NCBI GenBank assembly: GCA_003518755.1
Contig: DOYA01000071.1
Span: forward strand, 566 to 5,847
Source: Clostridiales bacterium
GTDB taxonomy: Bacteria; Bacillota; Clostridia; TANB77; CAG-508
DNA length: 5,282 nt
Direction: 5' to 3'
In this document: positions 1-5,282 of the stretch, in pieces
How positions within the stretch are numbered: position 1 is the first letter of the stretch
How the letters are laid out: each line of letters opens with the position of its first letter
Notes under the pieces: model-generated
The model's database searches: none
Told to the model about the DNA's origin: nothing
Seen by the model: the letters and a program-made list of their open reading frames with translations, nothing else
Position numbers and translations under genes: made by a program

Positions 1-60
1 TCGATTTCTCCAGTCGCCCTGCGCTACGCTCCGGTTGGGCGGCTTACGCGGGATTTTAAA
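1..60. repeat. GC-rich inverted-repeat island at window edge
   Basis: The first 55 or so bases are strongly GC-rich, in sharp contrast to the AT-rich remainder. Bases 13-19 (GTCGCCC) can pair with 37-43 (GGGCGGC), giving 7 bp with one G-U and a 17-base loop that holds a small GCG-CTA-CGC hairpin. No T-run follows the stem on either strand, so it does not look like an intrinsic terminator. One plus-strand frame is open from base 1 to a TAA at 112-114, but the translated tail is low-complexity AT sequence and I do not believe it is a gene. The best reading is an intergenic palindromic repeat or the edge of a mobile or foreign segment. The true left boundary is outside the window. Confidence 0.4.
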
Positions 61-133
61 ATAATATATTTAACCTTTCTAACATCCTATTTTCTACCTC
101 ACACTTTCCACTAATTACATATAATTAAATTCA

Positions 134-659
134 TCACTTCTTCAATACTCTCCCTACAAAATACACAATTTGTGTTGAATACTTACTAGCTAATTGTTTT
201 CCTATTGCTTTACCACTGACAGTCACAGATGCAACTAATGCACTTATGATAAATTGGATATTTGGTGAAATATTATATGTACTTGAAATTTTTATAGCAA
301 GCATTGCACTTATTGCACCACTCACAACTCCGACAAATATCTCCAATTACATCTGCACAAAAATTTGCAACTTTAGTTGCATTTTTTATAAGGTTTAAAG
401 AGGTTTTTGCTCCATCTGCTTTTTTTGTTGCTTTAGCATGAAAATCTTCTTCTGGTGCTATAGTCACTGCAACTCCAATTATATCAAATATAATTCCTAT
501 TAATACTACAACTATTAATATTATAATAGATAACACTACATTTAGCTTTTCTATACCATTATTTGAAACAAATGATACTATTCCTGATAATATAAATGTT
601 AAAAAAAATGCCTGAATAGGCCATTTTAAATTTGATTCTTTTTTATTTTTTTCTTGCAC
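134..659 (-). pseudogene. CorB-like small membrane protein, broken by a one-base frameshift
   Basis: Two overlapping reading frames (659 to about 336, then about 336 to 134) together give one protein. The start is GTG at 657-659, with GGAG at 667-670 placed 7 nt upstream. The first frame has two hydrophobic segments (about residues 13-33 and 38-68) and then a basic cytoplasmic-looking stretch ending FCADVIGDI. It then runs into a nonsense Cys-rich tail (CRSCEWCNKCNAC). The other frame continues naturally with VGVVSGAISAML and a hydrophobic C-terminal half containing SALVASVTVSGKAIGK. Removing one T from the TTT at 335-337 joins them as GDIVGVVSGAIS, giving about 174 residues. The product resembles short Firmicutes membrane proteins of unknown function often annotated as CorB-like Mg/Co transporters. 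That link is from memory, and transport activity is not shown. A sequencing or assembly error is as likely as true loss. Only a weak promoter (TATTAT-like, near 690) is visible in the roughly 75 nt upstream. Confidence 0.75.
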
Positions 660-666
660 TTTTATA

Positions 667-670
667 CTCC
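667..670 (-). promoter_or_regulatory. Ribosome binding site fixing the GTG start at 659
   Basis: The minus strand reads ATGGAGTATAAAAGTG. GGAG lies 7 nt before the GTG. The nearby ATG at 670-672 is in another frame and stops after nine codons, so it is not the start of the membrane protein. Confidence 0.65.
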
Positions 671-732
671 ATAAAAACTTAAAAATATAATTTTTTTCTA
701 TAATAAACTTTTTATCTTTTGATATAAACTTT

Positions 733-783
733 CCTAAAAAAAGAATAAGATGGTAAAAACATAAGTAAATTTTACGGTTTAGG
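733..783 (-). terminator. Possible 3' end of the structured RNA (weak)
   Basis: On the minus strand, CCTAAA (783-778) can pair with TTTAGG (738-733). Inside it, GTAAAA (775-770) can pair with TTTTAC (758-753) around an 11-nt loop. A U-rich stretch (about 743-735) follows the inner hairpin, but it is about 10 nt away and the stem is AT-only. This is therefore a poor intrinsic terminator and may instead be the closing part of the RNA fold. No better terminator is visible before the downstream gene. Confidence 0.3.
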
Positions 784-1277
784 TCTGGTTGAATTTCTCT
801 GTTTTCTACTATATATTGCTATATAGCCGTTTCCGTTTAAAGAAAACATCTAAGGTTAGTATTAGACACCAGATCGCCACTTAAATCCGTACCTTAATCC
901 TTATGTTTTCTTGCCTTTTGACAAAGCAAACATTCTAGAAGTTTTCCTTAACGCACTTTTATTTATTACTAGTCTTTTTTGCAAAGGCAATTTCATATAG
1001 TTTAACATAATCCCAATACCTTCACTCAAGACAGGCTACTCTATGCATTTCGTGTCTTGGCACTCATCATAAGTTTTACTTAAAGATTTATCTTAAGTTT
1101 CAGCGAGATAAGGGAATCCAGCATATGCCACTACACCTTACCCTTAAATCTTACTCCCTACTCACACACAAAACTGGCATTTCGCGCACAAACAAGAAGC
1201 CCAAATTTATATGCCCTTTAGTGGATTTTTAGCCCCACCCTCGTAATAAAAAAGTACGACTAGAATAATGCACCATC
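733..1277 (-). ncRNA. Large structured non-coding RNA, ROOL-type candidate
   Basis: This stretch of about 500-545 nt has no credible ORF on either strand and is less AT-rich than its flanks. A near-consensus promoter sits just upstream. On the minus strand many segments are complementary. 809-815 pairs with 820-826 (7 bp, GCAA tetraloop). 801-807 pairs with 841-847 (7 bp). 840-849 plus 852-855 pair with 903-912 plus 899-902 (14 bp, 2-nt bulge). 911-918 pairs with 983-990 (8 bp), stacked on 926-930/978-982. 1027-1033 pairs with 1053-1059 (7 bp). 1078-1086 pairs with 1091-1098 (8 bp, one bulge). 1125-1130 pairs with 1175-1180 (6 bp), crossing 1109-1114/1141-1146. Hallmarks of tmRNA, RNase P RNA, SRP RNA, 6S RNA and group I or II introns are absent. 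Size, host type and ornate fold with pseudoknots fit ROOL (rumen-originating, ornate, large) RNA, but I cannot confirm a consensus match, so a new class remains possible. The 5' end is inferred from the promoter and the 3' end is uncertain. Confidence is for a structured RNA; for ROOL identity it is about 0.4. Confidence 0.7.
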
Positions 1278-1284
1278 AACTAAT

Positions 1285-1313
1285 ATTATATATCAAAATC
1301 AAAATTTATGCAA
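1285..1313 (-). promoter_or_regulatory. Sigma-70 type promoter driving the structured RNA
   Basis: On the minus strand, TTGCAT (1313-1308) is followed after exactly 17 bases by a perfect TATAAT (1290-1285). Transcription would start near 1277, which places the whole structured region downstream. The rest of the gap back to the upstream gene's stop (1314-1463) is AT-rich; I see no other gene and no strong terminator there. AT-rich DNA yields chance TATAAT boxes, but the good -35, the ideal spacing and the position make this convincing. Confidence 0.7.
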
Positions 1314-1463
1314 ATCTTTTTATTCTATATTTAAATAATTTCACAAAAAATTATCAAATTATCTATATCGAAAAAGCTCTAATTTATATAATAAAAACTT
1401 CTACTATTAATTAATCTTAGAAATATAATTAAAATGATTTAGGTCAACTTATTAATTATGTGA

Positions 1464-1895
1464 TTATCTTTTACGTATAAACAGTGCTTTTATTTTTTTT
1501 AATACTTTAACAAAAAAAACTTCTTTTTTATTTATGATAGTAAGCTTATTCTCCTCAATTGCTTGATTTTTATTTTTTTTAAATAACTCATCATAATTAA
1601 ATATTTCTGATTTTAGTTTTAAAGATTGAGACAATTGCTTTATTTCCATTCTTTGATTATTTGATTTTGAAAAATACTTAACATATAGATAAGCTAAAAG
1701 TGTTTTTGTTGTTACAGACATATTTTGCTCATATAAACTCTTAGATTTATCATAAATCCATCGATATTCAGAAGAAGCATTATTAATAAAAAATCTTTTA
1801 ATTTTAATTGGACATTTCAACCTAAATTCGATAGGTGAATGTTTTAAAATTTCATTTATTTCTACACAAGCATTTGATAATTCTACTGTATTCAT
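1464..1895 (-). CDS. Small basic protein of unknown function, coupled to the transglutaminase-like gene
   Basis: This 143-residue protein has no signal peptide and no clear membrane span. It is Lys-rich and probably mostly helical, and ends in a basic, amphipathic-looking segment (about residues 124-143, FFVKVLKKIKALFIRKR). It resembles a group of short hypothetical proteins in clostridial genomes that share an N-terminal EILKHxP-like motif (residues 15-20), a central EQN-S-T segment followed by an aromatic-rich YLYVKYF, and a Y-x-x-D/E-x-LFK motif before a basic C-terminus. That resemblance is from memory, and I know no function. Its ATG overlaps the stop of the preceding gene (ATGA), and its ribosome site is the G-rich run just before it, so translation is probably coupled. 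The basic tail might bind membrane or nucleic acid; that is conjecture. The reading frame itself is secure. Confidence 0.8.
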   Translation of the reverse strand: MNTVELSNACVEINEILKHSPIEFRLKCPIKIKRFFINNASSEYRWIYDKSKSLYEQNMSVTTKTLLAYLYVKYFSKSNNQRMEIKQLSQSLKLKSEIFNYDELFKKNKNQAIEENKLTIINKKEVFFVKVLKKIKALFIRKR

Positions 1896-3973
1896 CTATC
1901 TCCCCCCCAAGTATATATTTTGTCTGTTGAAATACTTTGAGTATCAATTACTGACTCTTTAAGTGTTTTTAAGTCGCTTATAGACCAACATTTATAAAAT
2001 CTATTCAATATTTCACCACAACAAACTTTAGGAATTTCATTATTATGTAATTCACATATTGTATCAGAGCAAATACAATCTGCAAATTTTAAAATTCCTT
2101 TTGTAATACTATTAAAAATTCTTGATATTGGTGTTATTTCAGATGTCTTTACATCTTCTGGAGAAAGATACGAATCTTGATAATCTGGTGATCCAGGTCT
2201 AACCATATAATATGGGACTTTATCTTCGTCAGCTTTACTACTAAAATCATATCCATCTGGATATTCTTTAATAAACTTTTTTTCAAAATCATCATCAAAT
2301 TGTTCTGTATCGTGTTTATTCATGGAATCTAATAAATAGTCTAATTTCGTTGTATCCAGCTGATAATATCCATCATCAAGTTGAATTAATACCCATGTAT
2401 GTGCCGGACCATTTTGCTTGAATGCCTTTATCCCTGCTTCTTGTAGAAGTGCATGAGTTAATGCTTCATATCCATCACATACTCCATAATGTTCAAATAG
2501 GCTGTACCATAGTTTTTCACCCCAAGTTCTTTTTATAATGTCCTTATCAGTAGATTCATTATTTATTGCATCAAAGTAATACTCCATATTATTAATAACA
2601 TATTCTGTAATTGTTTTAATTTTTTCTTTATCAGACATATCAGGAGTAATAATTTCATCTATAATTCTAGAAATTTCATTTCTAATTTCTTTACTCTTTT
2701 CATTAAATGGATGTTTAATATTATGCTCCTCGCAATATAAAACAAGCTCATCAGAGTAAAGCATTGCATTATTAATGGCTAATCCCTTTATTTCTTTTAA
2801 ATGTGGAAGTGTTTTTACAAGTTTTAATAAATCTTCAGCTGTAATATGATTTAATGCTATTATAGATATACTTTCTAAATCCGAACCTTCTAAAGCACTT
2901 AAGTCCTCTATCAGTGAATATCGCTCCGAACCATAGTAACTCTTATTTAAATCTGTAGATAACTCTCCTACACTTTTTTCCTTTTCTTCAAATGTCAATA
3001 ACATATCATCATACATCTGCTTAAAATAATAATCTCCAAAAGAAAGATTTTTAATATTTAAATCTTTTAAAAAATTCAAATTTTGCAAATATGTTCCCGC
3101 ACCTACTGAAAGTGTTTCTAATTTTGGACATTTTAATTCTACATCTTTTATATTTGATTCCCCCAGAAGAGGTTCAATACATAAAGTTTCTATTTCTTTA
3201 GCTTGTAGTCTAAATTTTTCCATTTTCATAGGACACATAGATAAATAAAGCTTCTGTAGATTAGGATTATTACTAAATCTTTTTAAATCTGCATTATCAA
3301 TATCTATACCACAAAACCATATTTTTCTGCATTTTGACAAATTTAATTCAGATTTCCATTTGTCACTATCAAGCTTACTTGAACTTCTCAATCTATAAGG
3401 TGTCATCCATGAAATCTTTATTTCATCTTCAACCTCAATATTATCCAATGTAAGCTCAGTTCTTCCTCCCATTAATCTTTCAAAAATTATACTTGTCTCA
3501 TTTACTAAAGAAGTATTCAGCTGCTTTTTGATTTCCTCTCTATCTTGAACATAAAACTTTTTTAATATTAAATCTTTTAATATAATTGATTGAGGAACTT
3601 CTTCATTGTTTTCTTGTTCTGTATATATTCTAAATAAATCTGAAAGTACATTACTCTTATCAAGTCTTATATCTCTAGATATAACTTCGCCATCAGATAA
3701 TTCTATATTAATAGTATTTCCATCTAAATTAATTGATGAAATATAATCTGAAAACTGTGAGTCTAAAACAATTTCATCTTTTGATAGTCTTTCTATTATC
3801 TCCTGTTTTATTTCATCTGGAATTTTGTCTTTTGATTCACTATCTTCATTTGACTTATTTGCTTCATGATATGTAGTATAGCCATTAATTTGTGTAGGTA
3901 TTGATAACATACTAGCGGCACTAACTAAAGAAAGTGCAATAAGTTTGGCAAGCAATCCCTTTTTTGATTTCAT
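1892..3973 (-). CDS. Secreted leucine-rich-repeat protein with transglutaminase-like domain
   Basis: I take the second ATG (3971-3973) as the start, giving 693 residues, because AAAGGAG lies 9 nt before it. The in-frame ATG at 3992-3994 would place that site inside the coding region. Residues 1-30 form a signal peptide (MKSKKG, then a hydrophobic LLAKLIALSLVSAASML core) without a lipobox. Residues about 45-200 are an acidic region I do not recognise. Residues about 205-415 are irregular leucine-rich repeats (NPNLQKLYLSMCP, CPKLETLSVGAG, LPHLKEIKGLAINN). Residues about 445-555 are a transglutaminase-like (papain-fold) domain with an apparent Cys-His-Asp triad: C499 in YGVCDGYEA, H525 in AHTWV and D540 in YQLDTT. 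The tail (about 633-662) holds six cysteines. In this superfamily the triad can act as a peptidase, crosslinker or deamidase; the substrate here is unknown. The protein is probably exported and acts at the cell surface or outside, with the repeats binding a partner. The next gene overlaps it by 4 bases. Confidence 0.85.
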   Translation of the reverse strand: MKSKKGLLAKLIALSLVSAASMLSIPTQINGYTTYHEANKSNEDSESKDKIPDEIKQEIIERLSKDEIVLDSQFSDYISSINLDGNTINIELSDGEVISRDIRLDKSNVLSDLFRIYTEQENNEEVPQSIILKDLILKKFYVQDREEIKKQLNTSLVNETSIIFERLMGGRTELTLDNIEVEDEIKISWMTPYRLRSSSKLDSDKWKSELNLSKCRKIWFCGIDIDNADLKRFSNNPNLQKLYLSMCPMKMEKFRLQAKEIETLCIEPLLGESNIKDVELKCPKLETLSVGAGTYLQNLNFLKDLNIKNLSFGDYYFKQMYDDMLLTFEEKEKSVGELSTDLNKSYYGSERYSLIEDLSALEGSDLESISIIALNHITAEDLLKLVKTLPHLKEIKGLAINNAMLYSDELVLYCEEHNIKHPFNEKSKEIRNEISRIIDEIITPDMSDKEKIKTITEYVINNMEYYFDAINNESTDKDIIKRTWGEKLWYSLFEHYGVCDGYEALTHALLQEAGIKAFKQNGPAHTWVLIQLDDGYYQLDTTKLDYLLDSMNKHDTEQFDDDFEKKFIKEYPDGYDFSSKADEDKVPYYMVRPGSPDYQDSYLSPEDVKTSEITPISRIFNSITKGILKFADCICSDTICELHNNEIPKVCCGEILNRFYKCWSISDLKTLKESVIDTQSISTDKIYTWGGDR
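1900..1908 (-). promoter_or_regulatory. Ribosome binding site formed by a seven-G tract
   Basis: The minus strand reads GGGGGGGAGATAG then ATG (1895-1893). The G7 tract is at 1908-1902 and lies inside the last codons of the upstream gene (W-G-G-D-R). It gives a GGGAG-type Shine-Dalgarno 4 nt from the ATG. Such a homopolymer is unusual in this AT-rich DNA and is a potential slippage site. Confidence 0.6.
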
Positions 3974-3982
3974 AAAAAATTT

Positions 3983-3989
3983 CTCCTTT
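3983..3989 (-). promoter_or_regulatory. Ribosome binding site deciding the start of the transglutaminase-like gene
   Basis: AAAGGAG on the minus strand is followed by nine bases and then ATG (3973-3971). The alternative ATG at 3994-3992 has only AT-rich sequence before it and would prepend MTKEKFF to the signal peptide, so the downstream ATG is preferred. Confidence 0.75.
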
Positions 3990-4025
3990 GTCATTTATAA
4001 AACATTGTCCAGTTTTTGTATTCAT

Positions 4026-4055
4026 ATTATAGCTTGTCCTTTTAGTATTTCTCAG
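4026..4055 (-). promoter_or_regulatory. Candidate promoter for the transglutaminase-like gene
   Basis: In the short gap after the tmk stop, the minus strand carries a perfect TATAAT (4031-4026), with a moderate -35 (CTGAGA, four of six matches) about 18 bases upstream. Transcription would start near 4018 and give a leader of about 45 nt. There is no terminator between tmk and this point, so read-through from aspS-tmk is also possible. Confidence 0.45.
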
Positions 4056-4063
4056 TTATTACA

Positions 4064-4735
4064 TCATATATGTTTCCTTATCTCTGCATAAATCTCCTCA
4101 TGTATATCTTCTATTGTTCTTATTTTATCATCTTTTACACACTTAATTTCGTACCAATTATAATCTTTTGCAACATCACATGCTGCAGAATGTGCATCAA
4201 TTAAATGATTTTTATCTCTTTCATGTATATCTTTTGCTTGCTGTTTTGTGAATTTGTTTTCTCTATTTTTCATAAGCTCAATTGCTTTTTCAACTGGCAT
4301 GTTTAAGAAAAATACTTCTGTAGGAATAGGTAATCCATATAGGTTGAATTCGTAATCCCAAAGCCAATCTAAAAATTTCTTTCTTTCAGCCTTATCATAT
4401 ATTTTTCCAGCTTGATGAACCATATTTGCAGTTGTATATCTATCTGCCAATATAATTCCACCATTATCATAATATTCTTTATATCCTGTTGTAAATGTAG
4501 CATATCTATCTACCGCATAAAAAGTTGATGCTATATAAGGGCTTACATCTTTTGCATTACTTCCAAATTCACCTGATAAATACATTTTAACTAGTGATGA
4601 GCTTGGACTATCATAATTTGGAAAACTTACAGTTTTATATTCAATTCCATCTTTTGTTAATCTCTCTTGTAATTTTGTAAATTGAGTTTGTTTTCCGCTT
4701 CCATCAGTTCCATCTATTACAAATAATTTTCCCAT
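4064..4735 (-). CDS. tmk: Thymidylate kinase (dTMP kinase)
   Basis: A 223-residue cytoplasmic nucleoside monophosphate kinase that phosphorylates dTMP to dTDP with ATP, needed for dTTP synthesis. The P-loop is at residues 9-17 (GTDGSGKQT). FPNY at 38-41 fits the phosphate/dTMP-binding loop of the family. AVDRYA (74-79) is a second conserved patch, DRYTTANMVHQ (98-108) corresponds to the DRY-x-x-S-x-x-A-Y-Q signature, and the Arg/Lys-rich segment about 156-173 is the LID. Length is slightly above the usual 200-215. The residue after the P-loop lysine is Gln (GKQT) instead of the usual Ser/Thr (GKST); I recall the same variant in clostridial homologues, so it probably marks a subfamily rather than loss of function. 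The FP motif is closer to the eukaryotic-like layout than to the typical bacterial REPGG. It lies 14 nt after aspS, and its GAAAGG site (4750-4745) overlaps the aspS TAG stop, so it is almost certainly co-transcribed. Confidence 0.9.
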   Translation of the reverse strand: MGKLFVIDGTDGSGKQTQFTKLQERLTKDGIEYKTVSFPNYDSPSSSLVKMYLSGEFGSNAKDVSPYIASTFYAVDRYATFTTGYKEYYDNGGIILADRYTTANMVHQAGKIYDKAERKKFLDWLWDYEFNLYGLPIPTEVFFLNMPVEKAIELMKNRENKFTKQQAKDIHERDKNHLIDAHSAACDVAKDYNWYEIKCVKDDKIRTIEDIHEEIYAEIRKHI

Positions 4736-4749
4736 GTTTCTTTACCTTT

Positions 4750-5282
4750 CTATTCTAAATCTAATTTGATATGAACATCCTTTAATTGTTCTTCTGATAC
4801 CTTAGATGGTGCTCTCATAAGTAAGTCTCTTGCTTTTTTATTTTTTGGAAAAGCTATTACTTCTCTTATGTTTTGAGAGTCTTCTAATAGCATTATCATT
4901 CTATCTATTCCAGGTGCAGCTCCTGCATGAGGTGGTGTTCCATATTGGAATGCATTAAATAATGCTCCAAATCTTGTTTCAACATCTTCTTTTGTGTACC
5001 CTGCAATTTCAAATGCCTTTATCATTATTTCTGGATCATGGTTTCTAACAGCTCCTGATGCCATCTCTAAGCCATTACATACCCAGTCAAATTGATATGC
5101 AACTATATCTAATGGATCTTTTGTATTTAATGCCTCCAATCCACCATGTGGCATTGAAAATGGGTTATGTCCAAAATCAATTTTACCTTCATCTGTTAAT
5201 TCATACATTGGGAAATCTACTACAAAACAGAATTTGTATACATTTTTTTCAATTAAGTCTAATCTTTTTCCAAGTTCTATTC
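4750..5282 (-). CDS. aspS: Aspartyl-tRNA synthetase, C-terminal part (cut by window edge)
   Basis: Only the last 176 residues of a protein normally near 590 are present. The frame stays open to the window edge, upstream of the internal Met at 5206-5208, so that Met is not the start. The enzyme charges tRNA-Asp with aspartate in the cytoplasm. Visible class II synthetase features are VVDFPMYE, GHNPFSMPHGG, the NGLEMASGAVRNHDPE segment of the active site, FQYGTPPHAG, and motif 3 with its conserved arginine in PGIDRMIML, then IREVIAFPKN and the usual C-terminal end. The HNPFSMP and SGAVRNHDPE wording resembles alphaproteobacterial-type AspRS more than the HHPFT and GGGSIRIH form usual in many Firmicutes. 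This may reflect old transfer or an alternative lineage. It stops with TAG 14 nt before tmk. Confidence 0.95.
   Translation of the reverse strand, partial: IELGKRLDLIEKNVYKFCFVVDFPMYELTDEGKIDFGHNPFSMPHGGLEALNTKDPLDIVAYQFDWVCNGLEMASGAVRNHDPEIMIKAFEIAGYTKEDVETRFGALFNAFQYGTPPHAGAAPGIDRMIMLLEDSQNIREVIAFPKNKKARDLLMRAPSKVSEEQLKDVHIKLDLE

Noticed and set aside
1..60. Integron attC site
   Set aside because: GTTGGGC fits the GTTRRRY core, but no matching partner core with the proper spacing is visible inside the window, and no integrase or cassette structure is present.
1..114. Plus-strand partial ORF open from the window edge to TAA at 112-114
   Set aside because: It crosses from a GC-rich palindrome into low-complexity AT DNA and has no recognisable protein sequence; probably a fortuitous open frame.
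134..346. A free-standing 70-residue gene starting at 346
   Set aside because: It has no proper ribosome site and starts mid-helix, and its sequence continues the upstream frame after a one-base correction. It is the second half of the frameshifted membrane protein.
755..1277. tmRNA, RNase P RNA, SRP RNA, 6S RNA or a group I/II intron
   Set aside because: I found none of the expected hallmarks: no tRNA-like ends or tag ORF, no GAGGAAAGTCC-type core, no SRP GGAAG apical loop, no group II domain V, no convincing group I P7 core.
1892..1910. Programmed -1 frameshift on the G7 tract fusing the large and small proteins
   Set aside because: The -1 frame meets a TAG at 1898-1896 immediately before the downstream ATG, so no fusion would result.
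3974..3994. Upstream ATG at 3994 as the start of the transglutaminase-like protein
   Set aside because: The AAAGGAG at 3989-3983 is ideally spaced for the ATG at 3973, and the signal peptide begins naturally there.

Overview
This window looks like chromosomal DNA from an AT-rich, low-GC Gram-positive (Firmicutes/Bacillota), probably an uncultured gut or rumen Clostridia-type bacterium. The reasons are the base composition, strong AGGAG-type ribosome sites, the resemblance of several proteins to clostridial families, and use of the standard code: TGA serves as a stop and TGG codes Trp. Everything recognisable lies on the minus strand, so transcription runs from high to low coordinates.

Layout in transcription order: (1) 5282-4750, the C-terminal 176 residues of aspartyl-tRNA synthetase (aspS), cut by the window edge. 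(2) 4735-4064, a thymidylate kinase (tmk) 14 nt downstream of aspS, with its ribosome site overlapping the aspS stop. (3) 3973-1892, a large secreted protein with a signal peptide, leucine-rich repeats, a transglutaminase-like domain with an apparent Cys-His-Asp triad, and a cysteine-rich tail. It has its own candidate promoter. (4) 1895-1464, a small basic protein of unknown function whose ATG overlaps the previous stop in an ATGA junction. (5) 1463-1278, AT-rich DNA holding a near-consensus sigma-70 promoter (TTGCAT, 17 bp, TATAAT). (6) About 1277-733, roughly 500-545 nt with no plausible coding content, less AT-rich than its surroundings and full of long complementary segments. I read it as a large ornate structured RNA, possibly of the ROOL class. 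(7) 659-134, a small multi-spanning membrane protein related to proteins annotated as CorB-like, split by a one-base frameshift near 335-337. (8) 133-61, AT-rich with no gene. (9) 60-1, a GC-rich island with an inverted repeat, foreign to the local composition.

Functionally, aspS-tmk is a housekeeping pair. The transglutaminase-like protein and the small protein form a translationally coupled unit, possibly partly dependent on read-through from aspS-tmk because I see no terminator between them. The structured RNA has its own promoter and is the most interesting element. It ends close upstream of the membrane-protein gene with no convincing terminator, so it is either a free-standing large RNA or, less likely, an unusually long leader for that gene. 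The ROOL assignment rests on size, lineage and architecture, not on a recognised consensus match.
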